NCBI GenBank assembly: GCA_963995505.1
Contig: OZ023187.1
Coordinates: 3,727,501-3,791,500 of the forward strand
Direction: 5' to 3'
Length of the DNA stretch: 64,000 nucleotides
Origin: Hypericum androsaemum
Lineage: Eukaryota > Streptophyta > Magnoliopsida > Malpighiales > Hypericaceae
Part shown: in pieces, positions 46,433-58,725 of the stretch
Numbering within the stretch: position 1 is the stretch's first letter
Layout: every line of letters starts with the position of its first letter
Notes under the pieces: generated by a model
Seen by the model: the letters and a program-made list of their open reading frames with translations, nothing else
Told to the model about the DNA's origin: nothing
Database searches by the model: none
Position numbers and translations under genes: made by a program

Positions 46433-48006
46433 ATGGGGAACAACTTACTGTCGCTCTTTATTGCTCTTCTGTTTCTTCAAGCAGCCTCCTCAGGTATGTG
46501 CATGAAATTTCATAAACCCAAAACACCCCAATTGAATATTGTAATTGTAAGCGAAAAATCCATCGACCAATTGACTTAAGGGTTTCAGTTGGATATGAAG
46601 ACGCGAGTATGGTCGGGTCCAGGAACTATACAAATGATGTACACACCAAGAGGACCTCGCAGGATGATAGTGAGTAATCATTTGCTTGTCTAATTGGCAA
46701 CAAATTATCGTTCTTTTGTGAGAATTGTCTGGTTTGAGCTTGATTATGGAACTTATTGAACAGTTGATGGAGTAAAATCACTTGCTAGTTCCTTCGAGCA
46801 GCTAAAGCCATATGTTAGTGGTGACCCATGTGGTGGCTCGTCCTGGTCATGGCTGCTCTGCTTGGGCGACCCTCCTAGAGTAACTTACTTGTACGGTGAC
46901 CTTAAAATTTATCGACTAATCGATTTCGAGCCGAATAGGATCACAAAAGCAGCATAAATATCCCTACAAAATTTTACTTCAATTGCATTTCGTAAACATT
47001 AACTCAATACCTCTCATTACGATAGAAGAGACTCTTACGATTATGCTACCTTGCTATTGTCCGAAAATGGTATGACCTTCTATTTCTTCTGTTTCAGAAA
47101 TCTCTCAGAATATGGTCTCACAGGTAACCTTCCCGATTTCAGCAAAATGGATGCTCTCCAAATGATGTATGTTCAATTTCAGGAATTGGTTTTAAACCCT
47201 GTTTCCAGCTTTCTGGTTAGAAATCAGATTCTGCTCTACCCTTTGAAACTTTCCAGATATCTGTCGAACAACAAACTAGATGGCCCGATTCCGCATTTCC
47301 TCAGAGATCTGCCTCGTCTTCGGTATCTGTAGGTCTATCAAGAACACCAAATTTGCTTCTACTAGTAAAAGTTCAAGCCAATTCATGTCTCCAACTTTGT
47401 TCCTTGACTGTTTTAGTGACCTTAGCAATAACCAATTTAGTGGAGAAGTTCCCAAGAGTATAACCAGCAACAAGCACCTATCCTCCAATTACAAGTAAGT
47501 TACTTTGAACATTCCCAGCAAATAGTTCCAGATGTGTAATAAATTCGGATAAGAAACATTTCTCCTACTCGTAATCGATATGGTATTGATCCAGTGTCGA
47601 TGAGAATCCTTACCTCGTCCCGCCTCAACCTCAGAAGACAACCGATCTGTTGATAGTTCGGTTAGCTATTGGAATATCAGTAGTAATAGTCATAAAGCTG
47701 ATCGTGATAGCATGCGTAGTACTCGCGAGACAACGTCGACAACACCAGCAACAACTACAACAAGCAGCATTATGCCAAGGACAAGTCATGGCATCAATGC
47801 CAGGCGGGATTCCATCCAGACAATACAGCATGAACGACATTAGCAGAGTCTCCACGATCACTGAACCAGTGTGCAGGCCATCCGGAGAAAATGTTCTAGC
47901 GTCTTCAGCGTCGAATGGACTTGCGAATCGGACTAATGTGGCTCAGAACATTCACGACGCAGAAATTGCAGAGCTGCTCAGGCAACGCAGCGTCTCAATG
48001 TGCTAG
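46433..48006 (+). CDS. Short LRR receptor-like membrane protein without kinase, copy 2
   Basis: A tandem paralogue of the gene at 43751-45240 with the same seven-exon structure (46433-46493, 46589-46669, 46764-46890, 47098-47166, 47257-47328, 47417-47494, 47595-48006), giving 299 residues. It has a signal peptide (MGNNLLSLFIALLFLQAASS), the cap GDPCGGSSWSWLLC, LRR modules (LSEYGLTGNLPDFSKM, LDGPIPHFLRDL, DLSNNQFSGEVPKSI), a membrane helix (about IVRLAIGISVVIVIKLIVIA) and a basic, Gln-rich juxtamembrane stretch. The tail contains DAEIAELLRQRS just before the end. The tail middle differs strongly from copy 1, while the last motif is kept. The kinase is absent in both copies and the gene ends in a normal stop, which argues against a chance truncation. 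Confidence 0.82.
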
Positions 48007-48255
48007 CTGCACATTAACAGTTGAATATTCACCCACAGTCCCCTCTGATATGGGATATGCAGAATTTGTTATTGCTTCAACTTATCTCAACTAAAATTTC
48101 ATAGACGGCTTAGCATGCTCTATAGCTGTAACAAGATTACAAAAGAAACTGGCAAGAAAAACCGGATACACCGCAACACTAATGCTGCAATCTGACTTGT
48201 TCTAATGAATGAGTCTCATATGGCGAAAAATTTACATGGTAAATTGAAAAGCTGG

Positions 48256-51200
48256 TCAGTGTTGAGGTAGAGCTGGTCTCTTTTCCAACATCTCGTAATG
48301 GACGACGAAGTTATCCTGCATCAAATTAGATATTACCACAGGAATCAGAACCCTATCGTCTAGAAATGTGATGAGTTAACAAAGTGGGAGAGGAACATGA
48401 TCAAACAATAAATTTGAAAACCAGCACCAACCTTGCGGATTGTTTCAAACAAGTTTGGATCAAAACAGTGATATGATCCTCTCTCGTATGTATTAGTCTT
48501 AACAAGTGGCTCCATGTTGGGAACTCTTATGAACCATAGCCGATGCTCCTTGTGATAAAACCATCCTCTATTATGACTGTCAACAAAAAAAAAAGATACT
48601 TCCCTCAGTATTCCATTGCCGCCTAGCAACAAACTTAAGATACCTAATTGGCAACAAATGTAAGATATTCAAATCCCAAAAGGCATTTCCAGAAAAGAAA
48701 CGGCCCATTACTTTTCACCGTCTCAAGAAAAGTTCGTGCAAGCAGGGGCTAAGGGATATCGAGTCTATGCCGAGATAAATCTTAACCAATCAGCTAAATG
48801 AAAGAAAGCTTACAGTTCATTTGCAGCATATAACTGAGCTTCATCTTTAGGCATGCTGGAAAAGCGACCAGGACACAAAAGAAACTAGTGAGTCATAAAT
48901 ATGTCATGACGTTAAGTACATAGAAACAAATAAACACCAAATACAAAAAGAACAGCACCTGTAGAATATGTATAACAATGACTCTACACGGAACTTTGAA
49001 AAACAGCCTTGCTGCAAACATCCGCAAGAGATAAGCAAATGAAACGGAACAAACAAAATTTGATGGAGAGAAGTGAACAGCTCACATGCAATGGAGGTGG
49101 TTGCTTTGCATAATAACATTGAGGCACACTAAAATCCGGATCACCCTTTGCTGGCTCATCAGACCAAGGGGAGCCAAAAGTCTTGTGTAGATTCTCAGCA
49201 GAATTTAAGTTCAATCCAAGAGTAGTTAAATCGATACCAAGTGCCAGAGATGTTAGATCGGGGTCACTCATCCTTATGACACTTAACAAGCCAAGTAACC
49301 CAAATGGATCTGGTGGTGATTGTGTGCCCTGCATGGACTTCATTCCCTGGTCCCTAAATGGCTGGTTTACAGCTGACATTTGCTGTAGTCTGAACTGAGA
49401 TTGGTTTTGGTGTTGCTGAAATTGTTGGAGGAGTTGGTCATATCCCGAAACTGTACTTGGTGAATTCAAAGGTCTCAACCCAATACCAGGCGGTCCATTA
49501 GTCTGGCCAAGTATGACAATCATTATCAGATGTTTTCTGATTAAGAACATATGTTGAGAGAATAAAATAAGGGAATAACAGAAGTCACTGCACCAGCAAA
49601 ACACAAATGCAACTGAAATCACATATGTAAGCATAGGGAGGATGCGACTTGATGAAAGCAGACATTTAGATCATAGAATCTTCTTCATGTGAAAATCCTC
49701 TGATGGAATTTGAGAACTCCTAAAACTATAGTGCCAAAGTTCCAAACCTGAGAGTGATACGATGAGTGCGAAGATGGATATATATCCGAGCCATGAAGAA
49801 GGTCCTGATTGTTAACAGATGCGAAAGAAACTCCACTACTACTAACTGCTGGAACATGTTGCTGCTGTTGCTGAGGACGAAAAGAAGAGTAGCTTCCCCC
49901 TAAGTTGAATCCTGCTGATCTACCCATCTGCAAAGCAGAACTCAGTTAAGAGAGGATGTCACATATAACTTTTTGATAAATCTCAAGAACCAGAGTCTCT
50001 ATGGCATACAGAGAAGTGCTGAGATTGCATCATTGACATAGTATTGTCATGCATTTGTTCCTTCTGGTGCAAGTCCAAACCATAATCGGCATTACCACCT
50101 GGAAAAATCTGAATGTCAAAGAAGGGTAACGTATAATGCAAATAACAAGAATCTTGCGATCTTTTAAAAAATGAGATTGAAAATTTTCATATTTCTATCA
50201 TAACAACAACAAAATTTGATAACCGTAATTCCGTAGACCTTTGAATCCTGGCAAAGCAGGAAAGTCTTCATTTTGAATGCTGAACTCCTGGTTTTGTTGA
50301 ACAATTGGACTGAGTCCTTGTTTCCGTAGTGAACCTGAATTTCAGTTTTAGCCATTATGCTTGGTTCAAATCATGTAAAACACAAATTGAACATACTAGA
50401 AAGCACGAAGAAATATTTTATTACCCATCTGTCCTTGATGACCTCCAGCGGAACTAGGTCGGCTAGTCAAGCTTGGGAAATCATTATTTATGTCAAACGG
50501 AGAACTATCATTGGCGTTCACGTCATTCAACATTCCCATAGAGCTCAAGTTATTCACTCCTTGGACATGGTTTTGTGAAAGTGGGCCACCAGCAGAAGGA
50601 TAGGAATTTCCCAGCATAGAAATTACCTGTGCGGATCCTGAATTCTGAAAGTGTTACAATCATGTATACAGAGTTGTAAACTAACAATAGGATACATTTA
50701 TTCAAAAAATCAAATTGAAGGGTAAAATACAATTCTGTTAAAATGTCAGGTTCAACCCAGTACAATAGACTATCCTAAGAAAATAGAGAGAAGACTATTA
50801 GTACCTTTTCAAAAAAAAAAGAGAAGACTATTAAGTGTGGCAAAAAGCAGATGAACCCAACAGAGTATCAAGCAAAACAGAGAATCAACATCAGTGTAGG
50901 ATAACTACTGAAGAAAATCAAGTAAAAGGACATGGTTGGGCATGAACAGACATTTGGATTTCAAATTATGCAGAAATGGAAAACATAAACAACATTCTAT
51001 ACATTACTCGATTTTGAACTAGCACACAAGATCATGCACAGGATTCATCATGAACATCAAAATTAAAATTAGCACCAAGTCAGCATTAGTTTCATACAAG
51101 AGCAAAAGCCATGCAAGCTTTCAAGGCCAAGAAACAAGAGGAGTTCAGGACTGATCCTGAACATTTCCATGACAGCATCAACTGACAATAAGAACTAATA

Positions 51201-52739
51201 GCATAGGTAACTTGTCTCTTAATTATATCTTGCATCCACCAACTAAAAGAATGAATGCACCCTACACTCCTACCTTGAGGTAGTACACCACTCATCAAGC
51301 GATTTTGCCCTTGGACACCTAAACTTCCAGAACCACTATTTGCTGTTAAATTTAAACGAGATGCAAGACCAGGGACAGACAATCCTCCTCCTGAATTTAT
51401 GCTCCTTCCAATGCTTCCTCCACCAACCATGTTTCCCACAGAACTTGTCATCCGGGGACCTGCATTTCCCAAAATTGGGGACACTCCCAATCCTGGCACA
51501 GCATTCCGGTTACCAATTGCAGCGGATGTTGGAAGAATGCCAGGAATAGAACCGCCAACTCCGTTCGTGTTATTACTAAATCCAGGGTTTCCTACAACAC
51601 TTATACCTCCTCTATTTGTGACTCCTGAGTGTCCGTGGGAGCCGGCATGAGATAGCTGGAGAAAGTGCAGACATAATTAGATCAGTAGCAAACACTGTTT
51701 CTCACCCACCACAGCCAACCAATTGAAGCAACATTTGTCAATTTACAGCATATAAAAGGTACCTGGGATAGAGCAACAGGAAGATTATTAGACCCAAATC
51801 GTCCACTTGAGAGGCTACCGGTTGGTTGTTGAACACTGCCAGATGGTACATTGTTGATCGCAGAACTTCTAGATGCAAGTGTACCTTGCATGTTGGAAAC
51901 ATTGAAGCTCCCGTGCATATTATGAAGCCCCTGAATGGTTCCTGCAGAAAGAAGTTCTAAAATCAAAACAAGGTACAGAAACAGATGAAACAAGCCACCA
52001 CAAAATGTCAACCTGTGTGGTGAAAAACAGGAGAGGCAGCACCAGACTGGCCAGAAAATGATGATGGAAAAGACCGCCCAGTATTGTCTTGAATATTTGA
52101 AGCAGAACCGTTTAGAGATGACTGCAATATATAATGCATCAAATTTTAACAGTGAAACCAAGATATTAACCAAGAGAAAACATATTAAAAGATGCCAAAT
52201 CAGTCTGTGTAACAAGAAATAGAGTCCTAGAACAGGGAGAAGTTCGAACAGTCGAATCATACATCTTAGCTCATAGCCAAAGGACTCCGCATCTAAAATA
52301 TATATTTTTTGTAGAAACCAATCTTGATTGAAGATTTTAATGGACAAGTTCAGCTGTAGTTTACCAATATGTCTAATAAATGGCTAACCCTGCAAAGTTC
52401 CAAGATAGATTTTCAGGTAGAGTTGTGCTTGACGAATAATAGTCGTTCACGAACCACTGATCTAAAAGATCATAAAATCTTAAAGCCAAAGAGAAGTAAA
52501 CATGACACGGAGAAAGATATAAAAAGTACATGCAATACAAAACATCATGTTCGGCAGGACATGAATCGCACTTCTTTGAAGGACCGGGCCAACCAACACC
52601 TATATGACGTATACATCATCATGGGGCCTAACAGCTATTGCATATGGAGTATTCCAACATGTGCCAGGGAAAAGCCCCAAATCATAAGCAACAATTAAAT
52701 TGAAGTCCAAGTTAATTGTACATTTAGCAATCCAGACAT
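48256..52739 (-). CDS. NOT2: CCR4-NOT complex subunit 2 (NOT2/VIP2)
   Basis: Thirteen coding exons, 5' to 3' on the minus strand: 52739-52722, 52121-52013, 51941-51763, 51655-51274, 50637-50425, 50334-50239, 50098-50010, 49927-49748, 49502-49086, 49011-48959, 48855-48814, 48576-48432, 48315-48256. They join in frame to 660 residues. The first exon encodes only MSGLLN, as in Arabidopsis VIP2. The long N-terminal part is Gly/Ser/Asn-rich and disordered, with FDINNDFPSLTSRP and IQNEDFPALPGFKG motifs and a Gln-rich stretch. The C-terminal NOT2/3/5 domain (about residues 500-660) includes DLTSLALGIDLTTLGLNLNS, GWFYHKEHRLWFIR and FETIRKDNFVVHYEMLEKRP. NOT2 holds the NOT module on NOT1 in the deadenylase complex that shortens mRNA tails. 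All splice sites were read by eye. Confidence 0.95.
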
Positions 52740-52842
52740 TGTCACAATATCTTGCGAAAAATCATTCCCCTCTGAGAAGCAGAAGCTCCTAATAGCAGAA
52801 GAAGATGGGCCAGACTCTTCTTGATCAGAGTTCAATATATGG

Positions 52843-54181
52843 CCTGGAATAAACATAATCCAAACATGAGAAACATAATACAAGTACCAAGAAGAGAACA
52901 TGAGAAAGACAATGTAGTAAATAAGTTGTGATATACTAACATAAGAGGGCGTAGATTTTATGTTAACGTCCTCAAATATCTGAATTCAACATAGTTTGGA
53001 GCCATATTTGACCCAAATCTATACCCATCCTATCCTGTACTCAAACTGTATTCAACAAAAGAGACATTTTTCCCCCAAGACAACACATCTCTCGTGAAAA
53101 CCACTCTAACAAGTAACAACAAAGCAAAAAATGCCATCGTGTACAACATCCATTATACACACAAAACCTTCCAAAGAACACACAACTCACAAGACAATCA
53201 AACCCTTCCCCCACCCAATACCATTGCATATCTTCAAACAATAAAATCAAGTCAAGAAGCTGCCAGACCCAAACAATGACCCCCTCTACCTCTGAGACAT
53301 TAACTTCTCAAATTCAAGCTAAACAAGCCTTCAGCCCAGTGCAACCATAGGCATTACTGGAAAAACCAGAGAATGAAACCTCGGAACAGCATGCACGTGC
53401 TCCCAAGCAAGACCCTTTCTAGAAGCCACACCCACAGAGCTACCTTACTTCTGACCTTTAAACTCAAACTAAATCATATATTAACCTCCCAAATCCATGC
53501 TAAGAGCAATCAGAAGCCTTACTGGCTAAACCAGACAGAATGAAACCTCGAAACAGCAAGCTCGTGCACCCAAGCGACTCTCCTTCAAGAAGCCACGCTC
53601 ACAGAGCTACCTTACTTCCAACCTCTAAACTCAAACAAAATCATACTTAAACCTCTCAAATCCAGGCTAAGAGCAACCACAGGCCTTACTGGTTAAACCA
53701 GAGATTTGAAACCTCGAAACAGCAAGCTCATGACCAAGAAAATCCGATTCCAGAAACCACATACACCGAGCTACCTTACTTCAAACCTTTAAACTCAATC
53801 TAAATCACACATTAACCTCTCAAATCCAAGCATAGAGCAGCCACAGGCCTTGCTAGCTAAACCAGATACCTCGAAACAGCAAGCTCCTGAATCCGGCAAG
53901 TCCGACTCTAGAAGCCACACCACTGAGCTACCTTACTTCCAACCTCTAAAATAAATCCAAATCCCACGTTAAATCCAACAACTGACCTATAATCTTCGAG
54001 CCTTATAAAGCTCGCGAAAAAATCTCGCAAGCCGCTACTTCGTTTCCCTCCAACATTCACCTCATTACTTAACACTACAAAAATCCGCAGGCAACCGATA
54101 TATATACGCGGAAAAAAAAAAATCAAAAACCCTAAGTAAGAATCGGGGAAAACGGAAAAGGGAAAAGGTTAGGGCTATTAC
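52843..54181 (-). other. Leader intron of NOT2
   Basis: The NOT2 start codon lies about 100 bp inside the second exon, whose acceptor (ATTCCAG|GCC) is at 52843. A CT-rich, GC-rich untranslated first exon at about 54182-54350 ends in the donor CGTAC|GTAATA. The resulting leader intron of about 1.34 kb is typical of plant housekeeping genes, where it can raise expression. The transcript start is not seen directly. Confidence 0.6.
53301..53970. repeat. Four tandem repeats of about 165-180 bp in the NOT2 leader intron
   Basis: Four consecutive units share the blocks TTAACCTCTCAAATCCA, CCTCGAAACAGCAAGCTC and GAGCTACCTTACTTCCAACC in the same order. Unit starts lie near 53301, 53481, 53647 and 53812. 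The copies differ by point changes and small indels. Nothing resembling an exon is present. Confidence 0.85.
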
Positions 54182-54803
54182 GTACGGGAAGAAGAGATTC
54201 GCAGCGGAGAGGAGCGATTTGACCAATCGGACCCCGGGCGAGTCGAGGATCGGGTCGGGCTCGAGATGTAGAGAGAGAAAGCGAGAGGGATGACGAAGGG
54301 GATTAGGTTTTAGAGAGAGGAGAGAGATCGCCAGAGAACTTAGTGAGTCAAACGCAGCGAGTTTTATTTAATTTCTTTTTTTGCCCTTCTTTTTGTTTTG
54401 CTTTTGTTTAATTTTCTTTTTCTTAAGAGATATATTCTCTCTTTTGTTTTTTTTTTCTTTCCAATTTGGTGCTTGCTTTTTCTTATTTTTTGAAATCTTT
54501 ATTAAGACCTAAAATTAGGAGTGGCAATGGGTAGGGTAGTAAAGATCTATAAGATCCAAACTCAGACCCTAGATTTAGAAATAAGATCTAAGTCCTATCC
54601 ACGACTCTATGAGTATTTTCAATAAGGATCCGGACCCGGACCCAGACTCAGACCCGGACCTGGACCCTAGGGTCTAAATGAAGATCCATGGCCTACCCAT
54701 AAACCCATTACTTTACAACATATTTTTATTATTTTAAAATATTTAAAAAAATCAAAGTCGATATAATAAATGATAATATCAAACGAGTAAACTCTAAACC
54801 AAC

Positions 54804-55087
54804 TGTTAGGAATTGAGCAACCAAGAGAACAAAACGCGCAAAGAACACGAACGCAAGAGATAACGTGGTTCGGCCTAATGCCTACATCCACGGGGAGAAA
54901 GGAGAATTTTTATTGATGAGTTTCCGAGCCACAAAGCCATACAAAACCTTAGGGTAACATGCCTTTATATAGAGACAAACCCTTGGTGTACAAGTAACCT
55001 ATCTAGGTCAGATTAGGAGTCCAAAACCTAGTCAGAATAGGAATAGGAATAGGAAATAAGTCTTTCCTATTTCTCGTCATCCCAACA
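54804..55087 (-). repeat. copia LTR, inverted copy
   Basis: On the minus strand this begins TGTTGGGATGACGAGAAATA, has a TATATAAAGG box, and ends CCTAACA. It is about 85-90 percent similar by eye to the plus-strand LTR at 56377-56658. About 70 bp of matching internal 3' sequence (55088-55158) is attached, also inverted. Confidence 0.8.
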
Positions 55088-55158
55088 ATCTCCACTTTGG
55101 CTAGAAATCATCTCGTGGAAGAACCATGAAGCTCCACCCGAACTTCAACAAACTCCAC

Positions 55159-56376
55159 CAGCTGAGGAAGAGTTGGAGGCCAAGGCGGTAGCGAAGATTC
55201 ACTTGTGCTTGGCGGATGATGAGGAGCCACAAGTTGGGTTGTGGAAGAGGATCCAGGTCGGAGTCAAAGAAGTTCAATGGAAGTGGTTTCAAGTGCGGAG
55301 AAGGGCACATGAAGGGGACTATCCAGGACGAATTAGGGATCAAGACAACGAGGAGGGATCGGCATCCGCAACCATGGCCACATATTCAGACGGGTCGGAT
55401 GGTGACTGGCTTTCTGTCTTATCAAGTCCAATGCATCCTAGTAATCTCTTTTCATTAGAGACCTTGGATTATAACAGTGATAGTTATAAAGGTATGCTAA
55501 TGAAGGTGGAGAAGGATGCGATGGTAGGGATGAAGGGTGAAAGGAAATACCTACAGGTTAGTGGAGAATATTATTGTAGGTGGAGTCACATCAATGGGTC
55601 TGATGAAGTGGGAAAAAGTTGAGGTCATATGAGGTTGGTTCGTATGAGGGAGCAAAGGCTTAACATGGATGGTTTGAGTGTAGTTGGGATTCACGAAGAC
55701 ATAGATAGCAAGCTATGGCTGTTTCGTGGAGGCATGGTTAGCAAGGAACCATGTTTGTCTCAGAAAAGCATTGTTAGCTAGGCCCTGCTATGGTTGTCTA
55801 AAGAGATGTACACGTCAAAGGTGTTGGGTAGGTTTTGCATGGGGAATGCGAAGCCGTTGGTAGCACCACGGGCGAATCGAGTATCTTACTCAAGGCCGAA
55901 CAGTAGAGTTCGAGTCATGTCGAGGGTTCTACTTGGTAGAACAAAAGGTTGCCCTTTGTATGCTATGGCATGTAGCATTGGTATGAGGCAAGAAGGTCCA
56001 CCGGAAAAGCAGTTCGAGATTGCAGAGCATGGGGCTGATCGAAAAATAGAGGGTACGTCTATTGGTCGCAAGGTTGCTTCAGAAAGTGGACTCGCTAGTT
56101 GACGTTCGATGGAGGTTGGAGGAAATAGGCCAAGCAAGCTCAGAAGCTCGAGTTTGGGGGCTGGCTCCAAGTGATTGAACAAAAGATGAAGAGAAAGTTG
56201 AGATGGTTTTATTGATGCAGTTATCTATGGTCCGAGATGGAGTCGGTAGAGTCGGATTAGTTTTGCAAGATCTCATGGTTCTTCATGGGATGGTGTTTTG
56301 TCAAGGTGGAGTTTGTTGAAGTTTGGGTGGAGCTTCATGGTTCTTCCACGAGATGATTTCTCGCCAAGGTGGAGAT
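55159..56376 (+). pseudogene. copia internal mosaic: gag pieces and 3' region
   Basis: Plus-strand fragments of gag (LEAKAVAKIHLCLADDE, matching KAVAIIRLCLADD of the neighbouring gag) are joined by deletions and frameshifts to a remnant of the zinc-knuckle region. A region resembling the protease part of copia elements and non-coding 3' sequence follow, leading into the plus-strand LTR. The ORFs at 55173-55622 and 55794-56102 are pieces of this mosaic and not host genes. Confidence 0.65.
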
Positions 56377-56658
56377 TGTTGGGATGGCGAGAAATAGGAA
56401 AGACTTATTTTCTATTCCTATTCCTATTCTGACTAGCTTTTGGACTCCTAATTTGACCTAGATAGCTTACTTGATGTACAAGGGTTTGCCTCTATATAAA
56501 GGCATGTTACCATAAGGTTTTGAATAGCTTTGTGACTCAGATCCATCAATAAAATTTCTCTTTTCTCACCGTGGACGTAGGCACTAGGCCGAACCACGTA
56601 ATTCTCTTATTCCGTGTTCTTTGTTTAATCTTGTTCTCTAGTTGCTGAATTCATAATA
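56377..56658 (+). repeat. copia LTR, plus-strand copy
   Basis: 282 bp from TGTTGGGATGGCGAG to about AATTCATAATA, with TATATAAAGG as promoter box. It is followed at 56661 by TGGTATCAAGAGC, a typical plant Met-tRNA primer-binding site with one inserted base. Confidence 0.85.
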
Positions 56659-56685
56659 ATTGGTATCAAGAGCTTGGGTTGGAGG

Positions 56686-57492
56686 ATGACGGACGGCGCG
56701 AAGTTTGCTCTTGTGAAGTTCGATGGTTCTTTGAATTTTGGGTTACGGTAAAGGCGTGTCAAGGATCTCCTCGTGCAACAAGGGATGGTCATCGCGCTCT
56801 CGGAGAAGAAGCCCGAGAAGATGGAGGAGCAAGAGTGGAAGGAGATAGGGGCCAAGGCGGTGGCGATAATTCGCTTGTGCTTGGCAGATGATGTGATGTA
56901 TCACGTCATGGATGAGGAGTCACCAGCTGAGGTATGGAAGAAATTGGAGGCAAGGTATATGTCTAAGTCTTTGTCGAACAAGCTTTATCTTAAGCAAAGA
57001 TTGTACGGGCTCAAGATGAAAGAGGGCTCGGATTCGAGCCACCACATTAATAGTTTCAGTCAACTTGTGAGCGACTTGAGAAAGGTTGATGTGAAGTTCG
57101 AGGAAGAAGACAAGGCATTGTTGCTGCTGAATTCTTTACCTGGCTCCTACGAAAATTTGGTTACAACTCTAACTTGGGGGAAGGAGTCCCTGGTGTTGGA
57201 AGATATCACAAGTGCTCTGCTAGGGTTTCATCAAAGAAGGAAAATTGACGATGAACAAGCGGAAGGGCTAGTTGTGAGGGGTAGCCATGGTGATCGTAGT
57301 GGGGCAAAAGGCAGGAAGGGATCCAAGTCATGGTCAAGGAGGTTCAAGAAAAATTGCTTCGAGTGCGGAGAAAAAGGGCACGTGAAGAAGGATTGTCCAA
57401 AAAGAACTCGGGATCGCGAGGAAAAAGGATCAAGTTTCGTGAAAGTAGGAAGAGTATGGTTCAAATGGTTATGCCGTCAATTAAAAATATAA
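56686..57492 (+). pseudogene. copia gag, nearly complete, one stop
   Basis: A gag frame starts at ATG 56686, 12 bp after the primer-binding site. It meets a TAA at about 56749 and continues open from 56773 to 57492. The UBN2-type core (AEVWKKLEARYMSKSLSNKL, LYGLKMKEGSDSSHHINSF, LLLNSLPGSYENLV) is followed by an intact CX2CX4HX4C zinc knuckle, CFECGEKGHVKKDC. Pol is missing after this point because the element is truncated into hAT sequence. Confidence 0.85.
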
Positions 57493-57946
57493 AACTTATA
57501 AGTGGTCTTACATAATATAAATTTCCAACTTAAAACAACTTTTTGCTAAATTTTCAAGCTACTTCTAAACAAATCTTCTTGTTGTGGCAATAGATTTATA
57601 AGAGATATAACCTACATGATGCGGCTAGTTTTTTTTTGGGCAGCTGCTAGGGTTTTTTTTGTGAGCTAATTTTTTTTACGGCTATATTTTAATTTTTTTA
57701 TCAATATAATAAATATAGATTTAAATAGGGTATAACTATGGTCTAATTAGGGTAGGGTCTTATTAATGAATTTATGAGTAGGGTAAAGGTCTGGGTTCAT
57801 ATAGATCCTATGCAGACCCAGACCCTACTTACATAGATAGACTCAAATCTGTACCCTACCAAAGACCTATAGATCCTAAGATCCACATAGTAGGATAAGA
57901 TTTTGATCCATAAGGTAACAATCTTTTTGTCATCCCTACTTAAAAT

Positions 57947-58439
57947 TGAAAAGGTGACGGGGATTGAGGAGCACGATAAGTGGGACTGGGAGGGGTATTG
58001 TCGGTTTTATGCTCTTCTTCGTGAGTTTATTTTGTTTTTATTGAAAATAATTGATTAGGCTACAAATATTAGTATTTTTTAATTTTTCAATTAAATTTAA
58101 ATAACTATTTTGAATTGATTAAATTAATTGTTGTAGATTCTGTTTGCTGCTTGCTTATTTGTTTAACAAATACTGTATTTGGTACTATGTGCAATGCTGT
58201 GACAATTTTTACCAGCAATACAAAAGGAGAAGTGTATTATTTTGGTACAATACAAAATCAGACGAGTTATTAGATCCAATTCGGTAGAAGGTATGATCAT
58301 AAATTGATTCAAAATCTAGGATTAGAGTTTAAGTGCGGAGGTGAAAAAAACCAAATTTATTAGAAAAATAAATTCACCATTCGTATTTATACAACTCAAC
58401 TCGAGAATTGGGATTCCATATCTACCATCAAAATGTCAA
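57947..58439. other. AT-rich intergenic DNA
   Basis: No supported feature. Confidence 0.55.
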
Positions 58440-58545
58440 AGGACTTGTAACGCAATCGCACAAGGCATTGTAAATATCTAGAAGGTTCAGTGTTCAAAAC
58501 CTGGCATTGTCATGGTATAAAAATTTACCTTAAAAAAATCTACCA
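58440..58545 (+). mobile_element. tRNA-like SINE copy
   Basis: Carries GCACAAGGCATTGTAAATATCTAG, the B-box-like GTGTTCAAAACCTGGCATTG, and ATGGTATAAAAATTTACCTT with an A-rich end, in the same order as the other copies. Confidence 0.65.
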
Positions 58546-58725
58546 TCAAAACATCGATTTAAAAAAAAATTCGGATATGATCTCACAGAAAGAAAAAAAC
58601 GAAAGAATCAGCAACACCACAAGAGTATTTTTTTTTAGAAATAAATTTTACACCATTTATAAAGAATTGAACTTCCGATATCGGCTAATTTATAAGTCTC
58701 TCAGCCTCGGAGGAGTATTTGTTCT

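Larger units (their letters stand above)
54516..57938. mobile_element. hAT-like element invaded by a rearranged copia element
   Basis: The outer ends, TAGGAGTGGCAA at 54516 and TAGGGATGACAA read inward from 57938, are hAT-like inverted termini. They are flanked by cctaaaat (54508-54515) and cttaaaat (57939-57946), an 8-bp duplication with one mismatch. The host element is GGGTA/GGACCC-rich and spans about 54516-54803 and 57500-57938. Its middle is occupied by copia-type sequence with two LTRs in opposite orientation. It encodes no transposase. Confidence 0.7.

Noticed and set aside
52369..52698. Plus-strand ORF within NOT2 intron 1
   Set aside because: No recognised domain; it lies in the intron of the opposite-strand gene.
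55173..56102. ORFs between the inverted LTRs taken as host genes
   Set aside because: They match rearranged copia gag and 3' sequence.
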